The notes below the pieces were generated by a model. The model was not told the DNA's origin, made no database searches, and saw only the letters and a list, made by a program, of their open reading frames with translations. A program made the translations under genes and the position numbers. Positions 49,597-60,610 of a stretch of 64,000 bases of DNA are shown one piece after another; position 1 is the first letter of the stretch; each line of letters opens with the position of its first letter. The stretch is taken from the NCBI GenBank assembly GCA_037178855.1, contig JASJZC010000004.1, positions 6,262,001 through 6,326,000 of the forward strand. Reading direction: 5' to 3'. The stretch is from Oscheius sp. JU75. Its lineage: Eukaryota; Nematoda; Chromadorea; Rhabditida; Rhabditidae.

Positions 49597-50635
49597 GCAT
49601 GACAAGACGTACTTATTTTGTACGAAAAAATAAAAATTGAACGGAATATTATTTACAAAACAGGACCATCGATGCTCTGCAAGCTGGACAGTTTCTCATC
49701 TCCTTGTGCCAGTCTTGAATACACTAAAAAAATTACATTTTTTAGATTCACAAAACAAAACGGAGGATACTTGACCAAAAACAAATTTCGCTTTTTAAAT
49801 CCACAGAAAATGATCTTTAAAAGATTCTGAAAAAGACCTATGGCTGCAATTCCCCCTCCAAAACTCAGCCGGCTTACTTTCGTCCGCTGATAAAGATGCA
49901 GACATTTTATTTTGTGTATCAACTGGCAACATCTAAAAGTTAGCTGTCAGTCTTAGAAATAATTCTGGAGATATGAGGGTAAACAGGGCATTGGAAACAA
50001 GATGTAGATGCGAACCAATATGGGGTTGCGCAACAATAATATCGTCTGACAGTTATGGTAAAAAGCAGATGGTGTTTGGACGGGTCGGTGGATCCCAATC
50101 CAAGATCTTTCTCCTTTCATTCCATAAATAGGTAGCCCCATACATATCTTTATTATTAATAATACAATAAATAGACCTAATAGTTGCCATAGACAGACAC
50201 TGCCATAGCCATAGCTCAGAGAAACTCTCGAAGAGACTCTCGTTAGACTCTCCAGAACTAAGTCTGCCTGCGCTGACCGCTGTTCAGACCGATTCCTGAA
50301 CCTGGACTCAAATCTGAAGCAAAACAGTACAATGCTTTTTTTCTTGGTAGTAGATTCACAATCCCATACTCAACTCTACAGAAACATGCGATAAATGCTA
50401 GACTTCCTTACCAACAACATGAGAGCAACAAACTTTCCATGGTTGAATGTTGTCTGAAAAGATAGTAGTCCTAACGGGCTAGCTTGGATGTTTGGGAAAA
50501 ATACGAAAACAATTGACAAGCAACGATTTGGAATGCCAACAATAGGAGCCGATCCATGCTGGGAAGAAGCTGTTAATTGTGAAGGATTTCAATGTTTCTT
50601 TGGTTATGGATTATGATAGGAGGGGATATGCGGTG
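49597..50635. other. Region downstream of the S28 pair
   Basis: No gene was recognised. The first about 50 bases are the 3' UTR of copy 2; the rest has short random open frames. Confidence 0.4.
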
Positions 50636-51150
50636 AAATGACAATGACAGAAACAGAGTCTTCGTTCAGACAGCCTCCGTTGAAAATTGGTACGTGCTCT
50701 TCTCCTACAGCTGCGCTGGAATCTCAAGTCATCCATTTCATCATGTTTACAAGTAAGACAAGATAACTGTTTACCTTATTCTATTGTCAGTCCCTACGCG
50801 ATAGAATACGAGAAAAAATATCGGATTTGAAACATGAAGGCAGAAAAGCAGTGTCTTCTGCGTCATCGTCACGCTCTCAACTATCTAATTCAAATTGCTC
50901 AATCCTACAAAAGTCGTCCGAAGTTTGCCTTTATGTGGCTCAGCCTCGTCGGTCACACATCGAATGGGGCACAAAGAATCTGGAAGAGACCATGTGCAAT
51001 TTCCTGAACTTGAACAAGAATGAGGTAGGTTGCTCTTATCGAAAGTTTCACATTGGTACCAGCTCGACAAGAGTTTCGTGATCTTGGCTGGAGATCATGC
51101 GTTGTATACTGGGGTGGCTAGTACCAAGTTGGATAATTGGATGCACTGAA
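50636..51150 (+). pseudogene. Decayed DUF229-type (nematode sulfatase-fold) gene
   Basis: Fragments in shifting frames match the DUF229 family common in nematodes. From about 50800 they read EYEKKYRI, a stop, then KAEKQCLLRHRHALNYLIQI and SRPKFAFMWLSLVGHTS. After a one-base frame change they read NLEETMCNFLNLNKNE, an intron with GTAGGT..ACCAG ends, then LDKSFVILAGDHALYTGVAS and a stop near 51149. The GDH metal-site motif is kept, but the usual N- and C-terminal regions are missing. A TGA interrupts the frame after KKYRI and a frameshift follows HTSNG. Further coding-like scraps continue to about 51420 (VIGGRYTGKHIRK, LDNPETWEGIMQAYS) and were not identified. I call it a pseudogene with moderate confidence. 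Confidence 0.5.
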
Positions 51151-51154
51151 TTCT

Positions 51155-51224
51155 GGAACAGTCCCTGAGAGCTTCGGGTTTGGATTATTTTCTACTCTAC
51201 GGAGTCAAGCCTAAAGCACGGAAG
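51155..51224. repeat. 70-base dispersed repeat, copy 1
   Basis: GGAACAGTCCCTGAGAGCTT to CCTAAAGCACGGAAG recurs at 60541-60610 with only a handful of substitutions and a one-base indel. The two copies are over 9 kb apart, in different contexts. Confidence 0.7.
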
Positions 51225-51559
51225 TGAACACCCACACCTTTGTGATAGGTGGCAGATACACTGGCAAGCATATTAGAAAGGTTAGAAATTTTGTCAAAAA
51301 ACCACTTTCCAACTTCAGATATTAGTTCTAACACAAATTCTCGATAACCCTGAAACTTGGGAAGGTATTATGCAGGCTTATTCTGTAGCAAATAGAGGTG
51401 CAGCAACGTTTAAGGTACACTAGCATTTCCTGGAAATGTAACAGTTTCCGTTCGTTGTGGAAGCCGTCTTATGATCAATTGGATTCTTCAAGAAGCGAGG
51501 TGAATGTGTTAATCAAAAAGCGTTGGAGAAGGTCTGCGAATGTCTTTCTCATAATGACT

Positions 51560-52355
51560 TAGAATAAAAGTCTTTCATACTTGTCACTGTCTCTCACTGT
51601 CTCCAAACGGAAGTCCCTTTCATCTTATCACCCCATTAGTGTGTCGGTTTCCATCTGTCATCTTCTGTGTCTACCAATTTCTCTGTGTCTGTGACGTGTT
51701 CTCCCCTACAAAGAACAAATTTCCTGATAAAGAGACTTTATATAATTGAAATAGACATTTAAAATATAGACGGGGTAGATCAGACACCAAGGGAAGGTAA
51801 AAACCTCACAATCAATCTCTCTATGGACGTGGGCTGGTCTACTCCCAGAGAGCGGAAGGGAAGACACGTGGCCACAACGCCGAAGGCACCTCGCAAAATG
51901 ACGCACGACAAATTTCACTGTGGAGAGTATGGGAATTATGCTTTTTACATAGAGCTGCGATTCGGGTAGGATAGATCTCTGTAGATATTCAAAGGGGGCT
52001 TGGTCGTTGCGTTCTTTTCGGTAAATGTATGTGGGGGATTCAAAAGGCACTAGTACAGGTTTGGGGTATTGCTAAAATCGGAAGGAGCGGAACAACAACG
52101 ATAGGATACGGGTGAGAAGCTCAGCACTTGGTTTTTTGTGGAAGGAAGAAGGAACAAATTGCACGAGAGGAAAACAAGAGAAGGAGTCCCTGATGCGTTA
52201 GAAAGTTAGAGTGGGGATAGGAGAGGGAGAGAGATTTTGGTTTCAGTTTTGGAGAGCTTGCACATTCTTTTAGAATATATATATATATAGTTACCTAGAC
52301 AATATGGGAAATCACAGTAGGAGAGAGAGGAAGTTTCGTTGCCTAGAGAAGGAAG
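51560..52355. other. Region downstream of the CXXC gene
   Basis: No coding sequence is visible. It holds CTGTCTCTCACTGTCTCC low-complexity sequence (about 51586-51605), a TA dinucleotide run at about 52277-52290, and presumably the long 3' UTR of the CXXC gene on the minus strand. Confidence 0.45.
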
Positions 52356-54485
52356 TTACAGCGGCTGCAACACGACGGCATTTTTCATCTCGGGCACATA
52401 GCTGGGCGGGATGAAGGGGTCCCCGGGATGAATTGGGATCTCCTCGATTGGGTAGGGCTTCAAGTCATAGCCTTTGACTTCGTAGTAGTCACCAGGAGGA
52501 GGACTTGAGCCGAAGGAGGCAGGCAAGAGATATTGCTCGTGTGGAGGCGGACAATTCATCTGTGGGGGAGCCTGTTGCTGCTGTTGCTGCTGTTGTTGTT
52601 GTGGCTGCTGTTGGGGATGCGACATTTGCATAGGCATTGCCATACGGGGAGCCATTGCTTGGTAGTCGGGGCCTGAAAAAGGTTTCATTGTTTTGGTTGT
52701 CAAATCTTCTATTATTTGAACTCCAAAACTTTTAAAAGCGTAAAAGTCAGATTGTATGCTGTTTCTTACGCGAACGAGACAAGCCTTAACTTGCTCCCTC
52801 CATTGTATCTCTCTCGTACCGTCTCAACACGCCAGGATCTAGTAGCTCGTCGAGAGGAAGCACGCAGCTGTGCTACTACTTTGTAAAACAACTCTGTGAA
52901 CGCTATGGCTTGACTATGCAAAGGTGAAACAGTAGGAGTATTAACGCTATAGGAAGCTGGTGACCCACTAATGTCAAACGGTATAGCAAAACCTACCATA
53001 GTTGACAGAGGAGTTCATCGTCAAGATCCTTCCATTGGATGGCTGATGCTGGGGTGGGGGAGGTCCTTGCTGCACTGGCATTCCGTTATAGCCCATCTCC
53101 ACGCGTCTCTTCATCTCGAAGTGTATTGGTGGAGGAGCCTCGTAGGATCGCTTCTGTGCCTGTCGTTGCTGGAAGTCGTGCATGGCCTGAGGAGACTGTG
53201 CCGGGAGCTCAATCGACTGCGCGTTGTTGCATCTCTTCTTCGCGCACATCGCGCCAGTCATGTAGCGATTCTCAAAAAATCTAAACAGCGTATTATTGTA
53301 GGTTATTTTAAAACGAACCGTTTGTCAAGGCAGACGAGGCAGATTTGACAGTCTTGCATCCGACAGTCTTCGCATTGATTGCATCCCACGCGAGCCTTGA
53401 ATGTGGGCGCATCTCTCTGAAAATGATTCGGTGTTTTGTTGCCAAGAAAATCTCATTTCCGGGAACTAGAAAAGACTCAGAAATCACGTGCCTACACACA
53501 TTCAATTAGAAGTTCATTTACATGAATTGCCCTGTCAATATAAGGACTACAGGTAATACGATTCGCCAGAACTCATTATTCTAATCTGATACCAGAATGA
53601 AAAAGGATTTTTGCCGTTTATGGATCCGAAACAGGGCCTCCAAACTCCTCATTAACTGATCTGGCCACTTAGCCATTTGGACAAATTTTGCGACAAGCCC
53701 AAAAGAAGTCGTCTTACACTTCAACCCTGTACCCAGAATAGACTCTGTCTCCGTTGCGCCCTATTATTGGCTGGAAGAAGGTGGCAATGTGCGCAAGCCT
53801 GAAGCAGCTGTCAACCTAATCAGTGTCCCCAGGTGCAGCTGATGACGTACGGGAGCCAGGGGGGACAGTACACAGAGAATAAAAGACCATACCTGTAATC
53901 TGTTCTCAAGTACTCGTAGACATCTTCGCTCAATGCAGCTCTGTTTCTTCACACCGGGTCCTCCAAACTGGGGACTGTCTTGGCAGTAGGTACACTGTCC
54001 GCAGGGTTTGCATTGGCAGCCTTTGCAGATACCGCATCTGAAAAATTCACACTTTGATAGTGACAAGATTGAATCGTCTTTCCACTTCTTAGACTGTCGC
54101 TGTCAGATTGCCAGTATTAGTTTTACCATTAAGGCTTCAGGATATCCTAATCCCCCACCTACCGTACCCACTTTTGATTAGGAACAGGAAACAAACAGAA
54201 TGAGAGACAGACCTAAGTAGTGCCCTAGAATTCCCAGCGGTCAATTGACCGAATGGGGTCGTAAAGCCCTTGTGGGAGAGAGACAGTCTTGAAGAGGAGA
54301 GAGAGATGGTATCGACCTGACTCTTACCGTTGTGAACGATTCATGGACGAGGTAATGGGGGTACTGTGCTGCATGTGTTGTTGGCTATGCTGTGCGAACG
54401 GGGCATGGTGCATGGGATGACCGCCATGTCCACCATCCATCGGACCCATGACGACCATTGGACCCACCGGCATCAGAGTGTTCAT
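52356..54485 (-). CDS. Protein with two tandem CXXC zinc fingers and Q/P-rich tail
   Basis: Probable CpG-DNA or chromatin-binding nuclear protein of 333 residues. Five exons (54328-54485, 53893-54037, 53319-53416, 52997-53280, 52356-52672) sum to 1002 bases in phase. Residues 1-52 are M/H/Q/P-rich. The first finger (residues 54-93) is a textbook CXXC domain: CGICKGCQCKPCGQCTYC, then the FGGPGVKKQSC loop and IERRC. A second finger (residues about 113-153) starts CNQCEDCRMQDCQICLVC and ends MCAKKRC. It has identical Cys spacing, but the KFGG..KQ-type DNA-contact loop is replaced by LDKRFFENRYMTG. The C-terminal half is disordered, with PPPPQHQP and a polyglutamine run (QQQPQQQQQQQQQQ) and a conserved-looking YDLKPYPIEEIPIHPGDPF. 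The start ATG follows a TTTTCAG. CXXC proteins include CFP1, KDM2, MLL, TET, DNMT1 and MBD1; no catalytic or other domain from these is present. Confidence 0.88.
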
Positions 54486-55604
54486 AACACTCTAAATCTG
54501 AAAATGAGGATTTTTAGTAAGAGAAATGAAGGAGGAAGAGCGGAAGGCAGGTGGAACTCTTGGTGGAGAGGGAGAGGGTAATGAGGTTGAGGGGCAATCA
54601 TATAGGCCAGTAATAAAATCAGAGCCAACGCGCATAGTTTCAGTCCGATTGGTATGGCATCGGGGGGCTGCAGCAGTGCCTTTTTGACTCATGCTGTACT
54701 GCCCCGGAGCAAAAGGACACGCACAGGAAGTTGTGTCCCCACAAAAGATGACCTATACATGGTATGGCGCTTCAAAAGATGAACACCGGGGTTGGCATTG
54801 ATTGACGGAGAGAGTGGGAGCTTTGATGGTCACATGTGTCAGAAGTGAGAGAGAGGAGACACAGTTTTATAGAATCACCTGACAGGTGCTTTTATGAACT
54901 GAGTTTTCTTGAAAATGGAACAAACTGATCACTAGTTGGGCAAGGAACAGGGACAGTCTCTGTCTCTCTGGCTGTCTGTCACTGTTACAAATGCTTACGA
55001 AACTTTCGGTAAAAGTGAAGACAGAAGGAGATAAGGGATGTGAGTGGGGCAAAAACTTGAAGCTTGTGAACCGGGTAAGGCCGGTATCGAGACTGGGAGA
55101 GAAAGGAAAGAAAGTGGACAGAGAGTGAGAGAGACACTTCGTCCCCAAAGGTTCACTCATACTCTCTTTCTTCCCCGGTCCTGACTCATCCCGGACTTTA
55201 TTTTCTCCCGCAACTGTCTACCCCAAAAGAAAGACAGAAGGTCAAAATATAGAGTAGAGGCTACGGTATTGACCGACCCGCTTATAGGTAGCCGCCCTTC
55301 ACTGACAAACAGAGCTGACCGGAAGAGGTTGAGAGACAGAGGGAGAAGCTGTCAGCCGTGGCAGTACACAAATACAGAGGAAAGAGTCTCAGTTCAGCCC
55401 CTGAGGTCAGAAAATCAATACAGGAGAATCACGGAAACCGGACGGCGGAATGTGACCCGGGAGATGACCTTCGACTCAACACACGCACAGATGCAGTTGC
55501 AATGGGAAGTTTTTTCCGTGTGTGTCTGTGTGACGACAGTTCACTTAATTAGACTGGCGGAAGCTGAAAAAAGACTTAAAAGAAAAGTGCAAAATTTTTT
55601 GGTC

Positions 55605-55672
55605 GTCAGGAATTGAACCCGAAACGTTTGGACTAGACTGGCGCCATAGACAACTCGGCCATGAGAGCAAGA
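55605..55672 (-). repeat. tRNA-like sequence, probably tRNA-derived repeat
   Basis: On the minus strand, a box A-like TGGCCGAGTTGTCTATGGCG and box B-like GGGTTCAATTCC resemble tRNA-Leu or tRNA-Ser. There is no proper anticodon stem or long variable arm. A degenerate tRNA or SINE head is the likely explanation. Confidence 0.4.
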
Positions 55673-55772
55673 TCGCGCACGAAAAGTTAAATGGTCCATA
55701 ATCAAGTCGCAGGTTTTCGAACTATAAGTTGTCGATATTCAGAGTAAGATTTCAGTTCGAGCTCAGTGATGC

Positions 55773-55820
55773 TTTGAAAACTTGTAGACTAGATTAAAAT
55801 CTACAACTTTCCAGAACATT
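55773..55820. repeat. Dispersed hairpin element
   Basis: GAAAACTTGTAGACTAGATT is followed by AATCTACAACTTTCCAGAAC, an imperfect inverted repeat of the TTCTGCAAAGTTGTAGA family. Confidence 0.5.
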
Positions 55821-56111
55821 CCCAATGCTCGAAAACCAAGGCATCATTACAAAAATACCCCCTGTAGTTCAGTGACCTTGTCTACACTTCAGAGAAAAAA
55901 ATGTGATCTGTAGTTCTGTGTAGCAATCAATGCCCTGAGATCAACTTTGACTTTGGCTGAAAGAATAAGAGACAGAGTGAGAGAGAGGAAAAAGCAAACA
56001 ACATTCGTGCCCTCTTGAAACAGGTTCCCCCTTAAGAGAGAGAAGGAAGGAAAAGATTGTGAACATGGCCTCAATTCTCTGACCATCTAACCCCTTTGGG
56101 AGAGAACATAG

Positions 56112-56183
56112 GGTGAGAGAGACAAAGAGACAGAGAGATAGAGAAGCAGAGAGACGGAGAGACAGAGAGACAGAGAGAGAGAG
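56112..56183. repeat. GAGACAGAGA simple-sequence tract
   Basis: About 70 bases of almost pure purine with a GAGACAGAGAGA pattern, the clearest of several such tracts between 55900 and 63700. Confidence 0.7.
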
Positions 56184-57212
56184 TCCAGTTGCCAACGACT
56201 CTCACTAGGCTTCTTTGGACAACGTCAAAGAGTGCAAATAGGTGTCAGAAGGGAGGAGGTGGTGATCGGCGGCCAGTCTCATTTGCTACAACTTTGCAGA
56301 AAATCAAAAGTTTGAAAAACGACTTTTAGAATACGAAAACACGGCAGACGACTTCAAATTACAGATCTCGGGACTTCCGGTCCCAATTTCACATCCTTCC
56401 GTCAGTTTTCAAAATATGTCATGCTTTCGAAAGTGGAGCAGATACTAGACAACAACTTTGCAGGGCATGAAAAGTTACAAAAATGAGCGGTAAAATGGAT
56501 ATGGACTACTTCTCTCATGGTCCCTAGACTGCCTACCGACTGTCAAACTTGTACTGTCTTGCCTATCGACAAAAGGAACTGTAGGTCAAAAAGTGTGGGT
56601 TGAATGAGAAAAAGACGGAGTTAACTGTGAGTATGAGTGAGAGAGAAAGAGAAGTGAGTATGTGCACAAGGGTGAGAGCTGAAGGACACACCATTGATCG
56701 ATTCTGTCTCTCTCTCTCTCACTCTGTCATTGGGTGTACCTGTAAGAGACGAGAGTATAGGGTGAGAGATGGTAATAAAGTACAGGTATCGATCGCATTA
56801 CTGAGGTTAATAGGTCTCGGGAGTGGATTACAGGCACCCTCCCCCACTCTTCAAGGCAGCGGCGCGCGGAAAAGGAAGGGGAAGTGAGGTGCGAGCCCCC
56901 TCTCTCTTTGACCAATTACCGTAATCAGATCTTAGAAATGTTTCCATGGCAGCCGGAGAACTGTCCTCTGACTCGACTCAAGCAATCTGAGGAACAGACA
57001 GCAATTAGCATGTCCAAGAGAGCTTCTGGCCCAATTGAGGTTAATGAAAATCCAGGCCCTCTCGAAGCGACCTCACATAATGGATGACAGGATGAAATTT
57101 GGTGGATTGGGCACCCCAGCCAGAAGCCCAAATTGGGGCTAATAGTTTTGGGAAAAGTGCTTGACCTAGCTAAAGTGTCCACATTTAGGCTTACAAAGCC
57201 CTAAAATCGAGT

Positions 57213-57290
57213 TTTCCAGCGCCAGGAACTGAATCCGAGCCCTACAGACGGTGTCTGCGCCTTAGACAATTCGGCTGTCCGGACAAATTT
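57213..57290 (-). repeat. tRNA-like sequence, probably tRNA-derived repeat
   Basis: The minus strand reads ACAGCCGAATTGTCTAAGGC (box A-like) and CGGATTCAGTTCC (weak box B) at tRNA spacing, with a partial anticodon stem (CAGAC/GTCTG). Acceptor pairing is lacking. Confidence 0.35.
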
Positions 57291-57383
57291 CGGCGCGCCA
57301 AAGTGTTGGGCTTACATTCTCAACAAGCTAAAAAAATCCCTAAGTTTGGACTTACATTTTCTCCCTGATTTCTCGACCCTACC

Positions 57384-57436
57384 ATGTTCTGCAAAGTTGT
57401 AGATCAGTTCAAGGACTAAAACTTTGCAGAGCATTA
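57384..57436. repeat. Dispersed hairpin element
   Basis: ATGTTCTGCAAAGTTGTAGA is followed after about 16 bases by AAAACTTTGCAGAGCATTAT, so both arms of the hairpin family are well kept. Confidence 0.6.
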
Positions 57437-58231
57437 TAAGTTCAGAAAAATGAGTCCTCTGCCCAAAAAACTGGCCGGAAGAGAAAGCTTACATGAAAAA
57501 TGACTGGTAAATGAGAGAACAGATGCTGTCGACACGCTGCGACCCCCCTTATTATGGTGTCACCTAAAGCCAAGAGACACAAATCGTCGTCAGCTCATTA
57601 TGAGGTGCCAAGATTGTATGGTTGGTCTGTCTCTCTCCTGCCTGGAAGCTGGCAGCAAAGGACAGAGAGAGAGAGACCTAAAACAAATAGAGATGACACT
57701 GGATGAAGGGTGCACAGGAATGCCAAAGCAGCTCTACCAAATGTCAGATGTGTGGATATATGGTAAAGAGAGATTCTTGGGTGTTGTCCTCTCCGTACAG
57801 GTACGTAGTGGATGTTTGTGGGTGCAGTGTTGGCCACAAACGCTCTTGACCCGGCGAGTAAGGTCAGTCATAATTGGACCCAAAGAGTCGCTGCCTGTCT
57901 GACTGTCCCCCTCTTCCTACTCTTCAACAAAGACAACCGTACAGTATTCAGGTTATAGGAAGGGAAAAGTTCCATAAGGTTCTGTTTAAAGAGAACTGTT
58001 GAACTGGGTCAATCGGCCACATAAATGGCTAAGAGAGAGAGATGGAGCTGAGTGGATCGATTGATCAGGGGATAGAGAACAGGGGGTCGGTAGATCTCTA
58101 TTGTACTGGTGTCACTTGACCCCCAATGTTCTGTTGCTTCAAAAAACCTAGACAGTTCCCACGAGAAAATCAAGCGGTTTTTATGATGGCAATAGTGCTT
58201 AAAAGGAGAGAGCTGTGGACTAGAGGATTTC

Positions 58232-58303
58232 GACCAGATGGTGTATTGGTTACCACATTAAACTGTGTATCTATAAGGTCCCAGGTTCGATACCCCAGAC
58301 TGT
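58232..58303 (+). repeat. tRNA-like sequence, probably tRNA-derived repeat
   Basis: Box A-like TGGTGTATTGGTTACCAC and box B-like GGTTCGATACC lie at tRNA spacing. The acceptor arms do not pair and the anticodon stem is poor. Confidence 0.4.
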
Positions 58304-59014
58304 GAATGCCCTTATACTCATTTTTGTATTCAAAACTCTCAATAATCTTAAATGACTGTGTCTGTGCAACAAGTACAGCAAAGAATCTTAACTGGCTGTC
58401 TATAAAATTTGTACCACTCCCTTTTGAACAAAAACCATTAACCCCGAGATTAATATCCCGCGAGAGACAGAGATTCTATCAAAACAAACCAAGAGTACCG
58501 TAATCCGAAATGAGGGGCTGTGGGAGGATCTCTTCATAAGTACAAGATAGCGAAAATGTGTGACAGAATCTGAATGGGTTGGGCGCAGGTGCTTCGCTCC
58601 TTCAGAGCTCTCACTCTCTGAAAAGGGGGAAAGGGACACCTGTCTAGTGAGATCATACTCGGTAACAACTACCGACTAAACTCGCGTTGTAAATCAAAAG
58701 ACGACGAATGACAAGCCTTTTACATCGTTCGGCGGCTCCAGTGACTTCCCGGCAGCTAGGTAACCGGCCTCATATCTCGAAAAACTACATCTGTGGGGTC
58801 CCGATCATTCTTTCAACAACGAGAAAAGGAGTTTCGGGAGGAGGAGGAAGGTCATTCAACCCTCTTTTGGCAGGAATGAGGACAACCAGCAAGTCACTGA
58901 ATACCATAATTGCTTAGCAATGTGGGTTAACTAGACAAGTCTCAGATGATCGTGCCTAGACTGTTCAAGGCCGGAGATCTTAATATACTTCCATAGGCTT
59001 ATTAAAAAGTAGTA

Positions 59015-59086
59015 GGTCTGCGCCAGGTTCGAACGGGCGACTTCTTCTGTGTGAAGAAAGCGTGATAACCTCTACACTAGCAGACC
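59015..59086 (-). tRNA. tRNA-Val (anticodon CAC), possibly decayed
   Basis: The minus strand folds as a 72-base tRNA. The acceptor stem GGTCTGC/GCAGACC is perfect over 7 bp. The D-arm GTGTAGAGGTTATCAC matches eukaryotic tRNA-Val closely. The anticodon loop TTCACAC gives CAC. The T-arm is GCCCG-TTCGAAC-CTGGC. There is one mismatch in the anticodon stem, one in the T-stem, and box B starts CGTTCGAAC instead of GGTTCGA. No intron. A functional tRNA-Val or a recent pseudogene both fit. Confidence 0.6.
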
Positions 59087-60540
59087 ACGTTCTATTCTCA
59101 GTTTAAAAAGATACTACATAAAGTCTCCAAAAAAAAAATTTAAGATTTGGAAATTCTGATAAACAGCTCTAAGTTTTATTCTGTAATACTTTAGCTGTAT
59201 ATTTTGGAATTTAGGCTCTTAGATTTCACAGAGTTAAGATCCAGTTCACCCGGAAATGAATCAAACATTTCAAAACCCTATTGAACAAATAGAGAGAAAA
59301 AGGTCAAGCTGTATGAGTCAGTCGGACTAACTAGCACTCTCTGAGAGTGAAAACAACTTTTCCCCTTCTCACAAACATCTGGAGCTAAACGGCCCCAGGA
59401 TGACCGTTTTCATTATTAAAATTCCTATAAAAGTCGGCTCTTTTATGAGTCGAGCATCTGGAGAGAGGGTTTGGGAAAAGACAACCTACAGGGTCAGACC
59501 CTATGCTAATTCATAAGGACGTGGCCTTGAAGCCCAGGAGAGAGATTGACAGTTATGGATCGGTTGACCCGGGGACCTAAAAGGGGGGATGGATAGGATG
59601 AACATGGGGGCAAGAACTGGTTTTGTCTACCTCTCTCAGCCTCACTGATGATCACCAGAAAATCTAAACAGTTGTTAATTTTTTGGACGCCTCCGGGGTT
59701 GGAGAAAGTCGAGATTGGGAAGAGACGCTCCTTCACTCTGTCTGTCTCTTCTCAAAAAAAGAAAAATGTAATTGAACCGGTTCCGGCATTAGAGAGATAG
59801 GGAGAGAAGAGGCAATTGAAGCTTATCAACTTCTTTTTGAATGAACTAACTTTGAAATTTTAAATTTAAGCTCGTCTATGCACCCACAAAAAAAGCACCT
59901 TAAAAGGAAGTCTGAATGAGAGTGAGAGAGAGAGTGAGAAGATGGGCTGTGGGTGCAAACTCTATTAACCGATAGCCCCTCTCTCCTTGAAATGAATATT
60001 TCAGCTATATGCTATTGCACACAGCTTCTTAGACCGCTGCTGCGTGTACCGGGTGTCCACTGTCGCACCTCTTTTTTGCCTTTTTCCCCGCGTGTACGTG
60101 TGCCCACCCCCGAGGGAGGCCGAGAACAAAGCGATCAGAAAGAGAGGGCTCTTTTCCTAGGAGCAGCTGTGCAGTGTATGGACACACACATACACACTTT
60201 GACACACAAACTGTTTCGGATTAGATTCGTAAAATGTATATTCGCTCTTTCCCCAGCTCAATATATGAGCAACGTTGGACTCCATCTAGTGCGTCTCGCC
60301 CGTATGGTTTCGCGTGCCTTAGCTCGGCATAGAGCCTCGGCGCCTCAACTAGGTTTTAGATGAGAATGCTACTGGCGCCTAACACTATGTTTTCGACGTT
60401 ATGAACGTGCTCAACGATTCAAGTAGAAGGCTTGCGCTGTATTCTGGAGGAACCGTGAGTAATTCTGCAGTTCCTGTTTGGATGGAATAATCGCTTAAAT
60501 TTCTCTGAGCATCCGAAAAAGAAAAGAGCTTTACAGTGAT

Positions 60541-60610
60541 GGAACAGTACCTGAGAGCTTCGAGTTTGGATTATTTCTACTCTACGGGGGTCAAGCCTAA
60601 AGCACGGAAG
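60541..60610. repeat. 70-base dispersed repeat, copy 2
   Basis: GGAACAGTACCTGAGAGCTT to CCTAAAGCACGGAAG is nearly identical to 51155-51224. In one frame it could encode EQYLRASSLDYFYSTGVKPK, but the frame differs from copy 1 by an indel, so it is not evidently coding. Confidence 0.7.
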
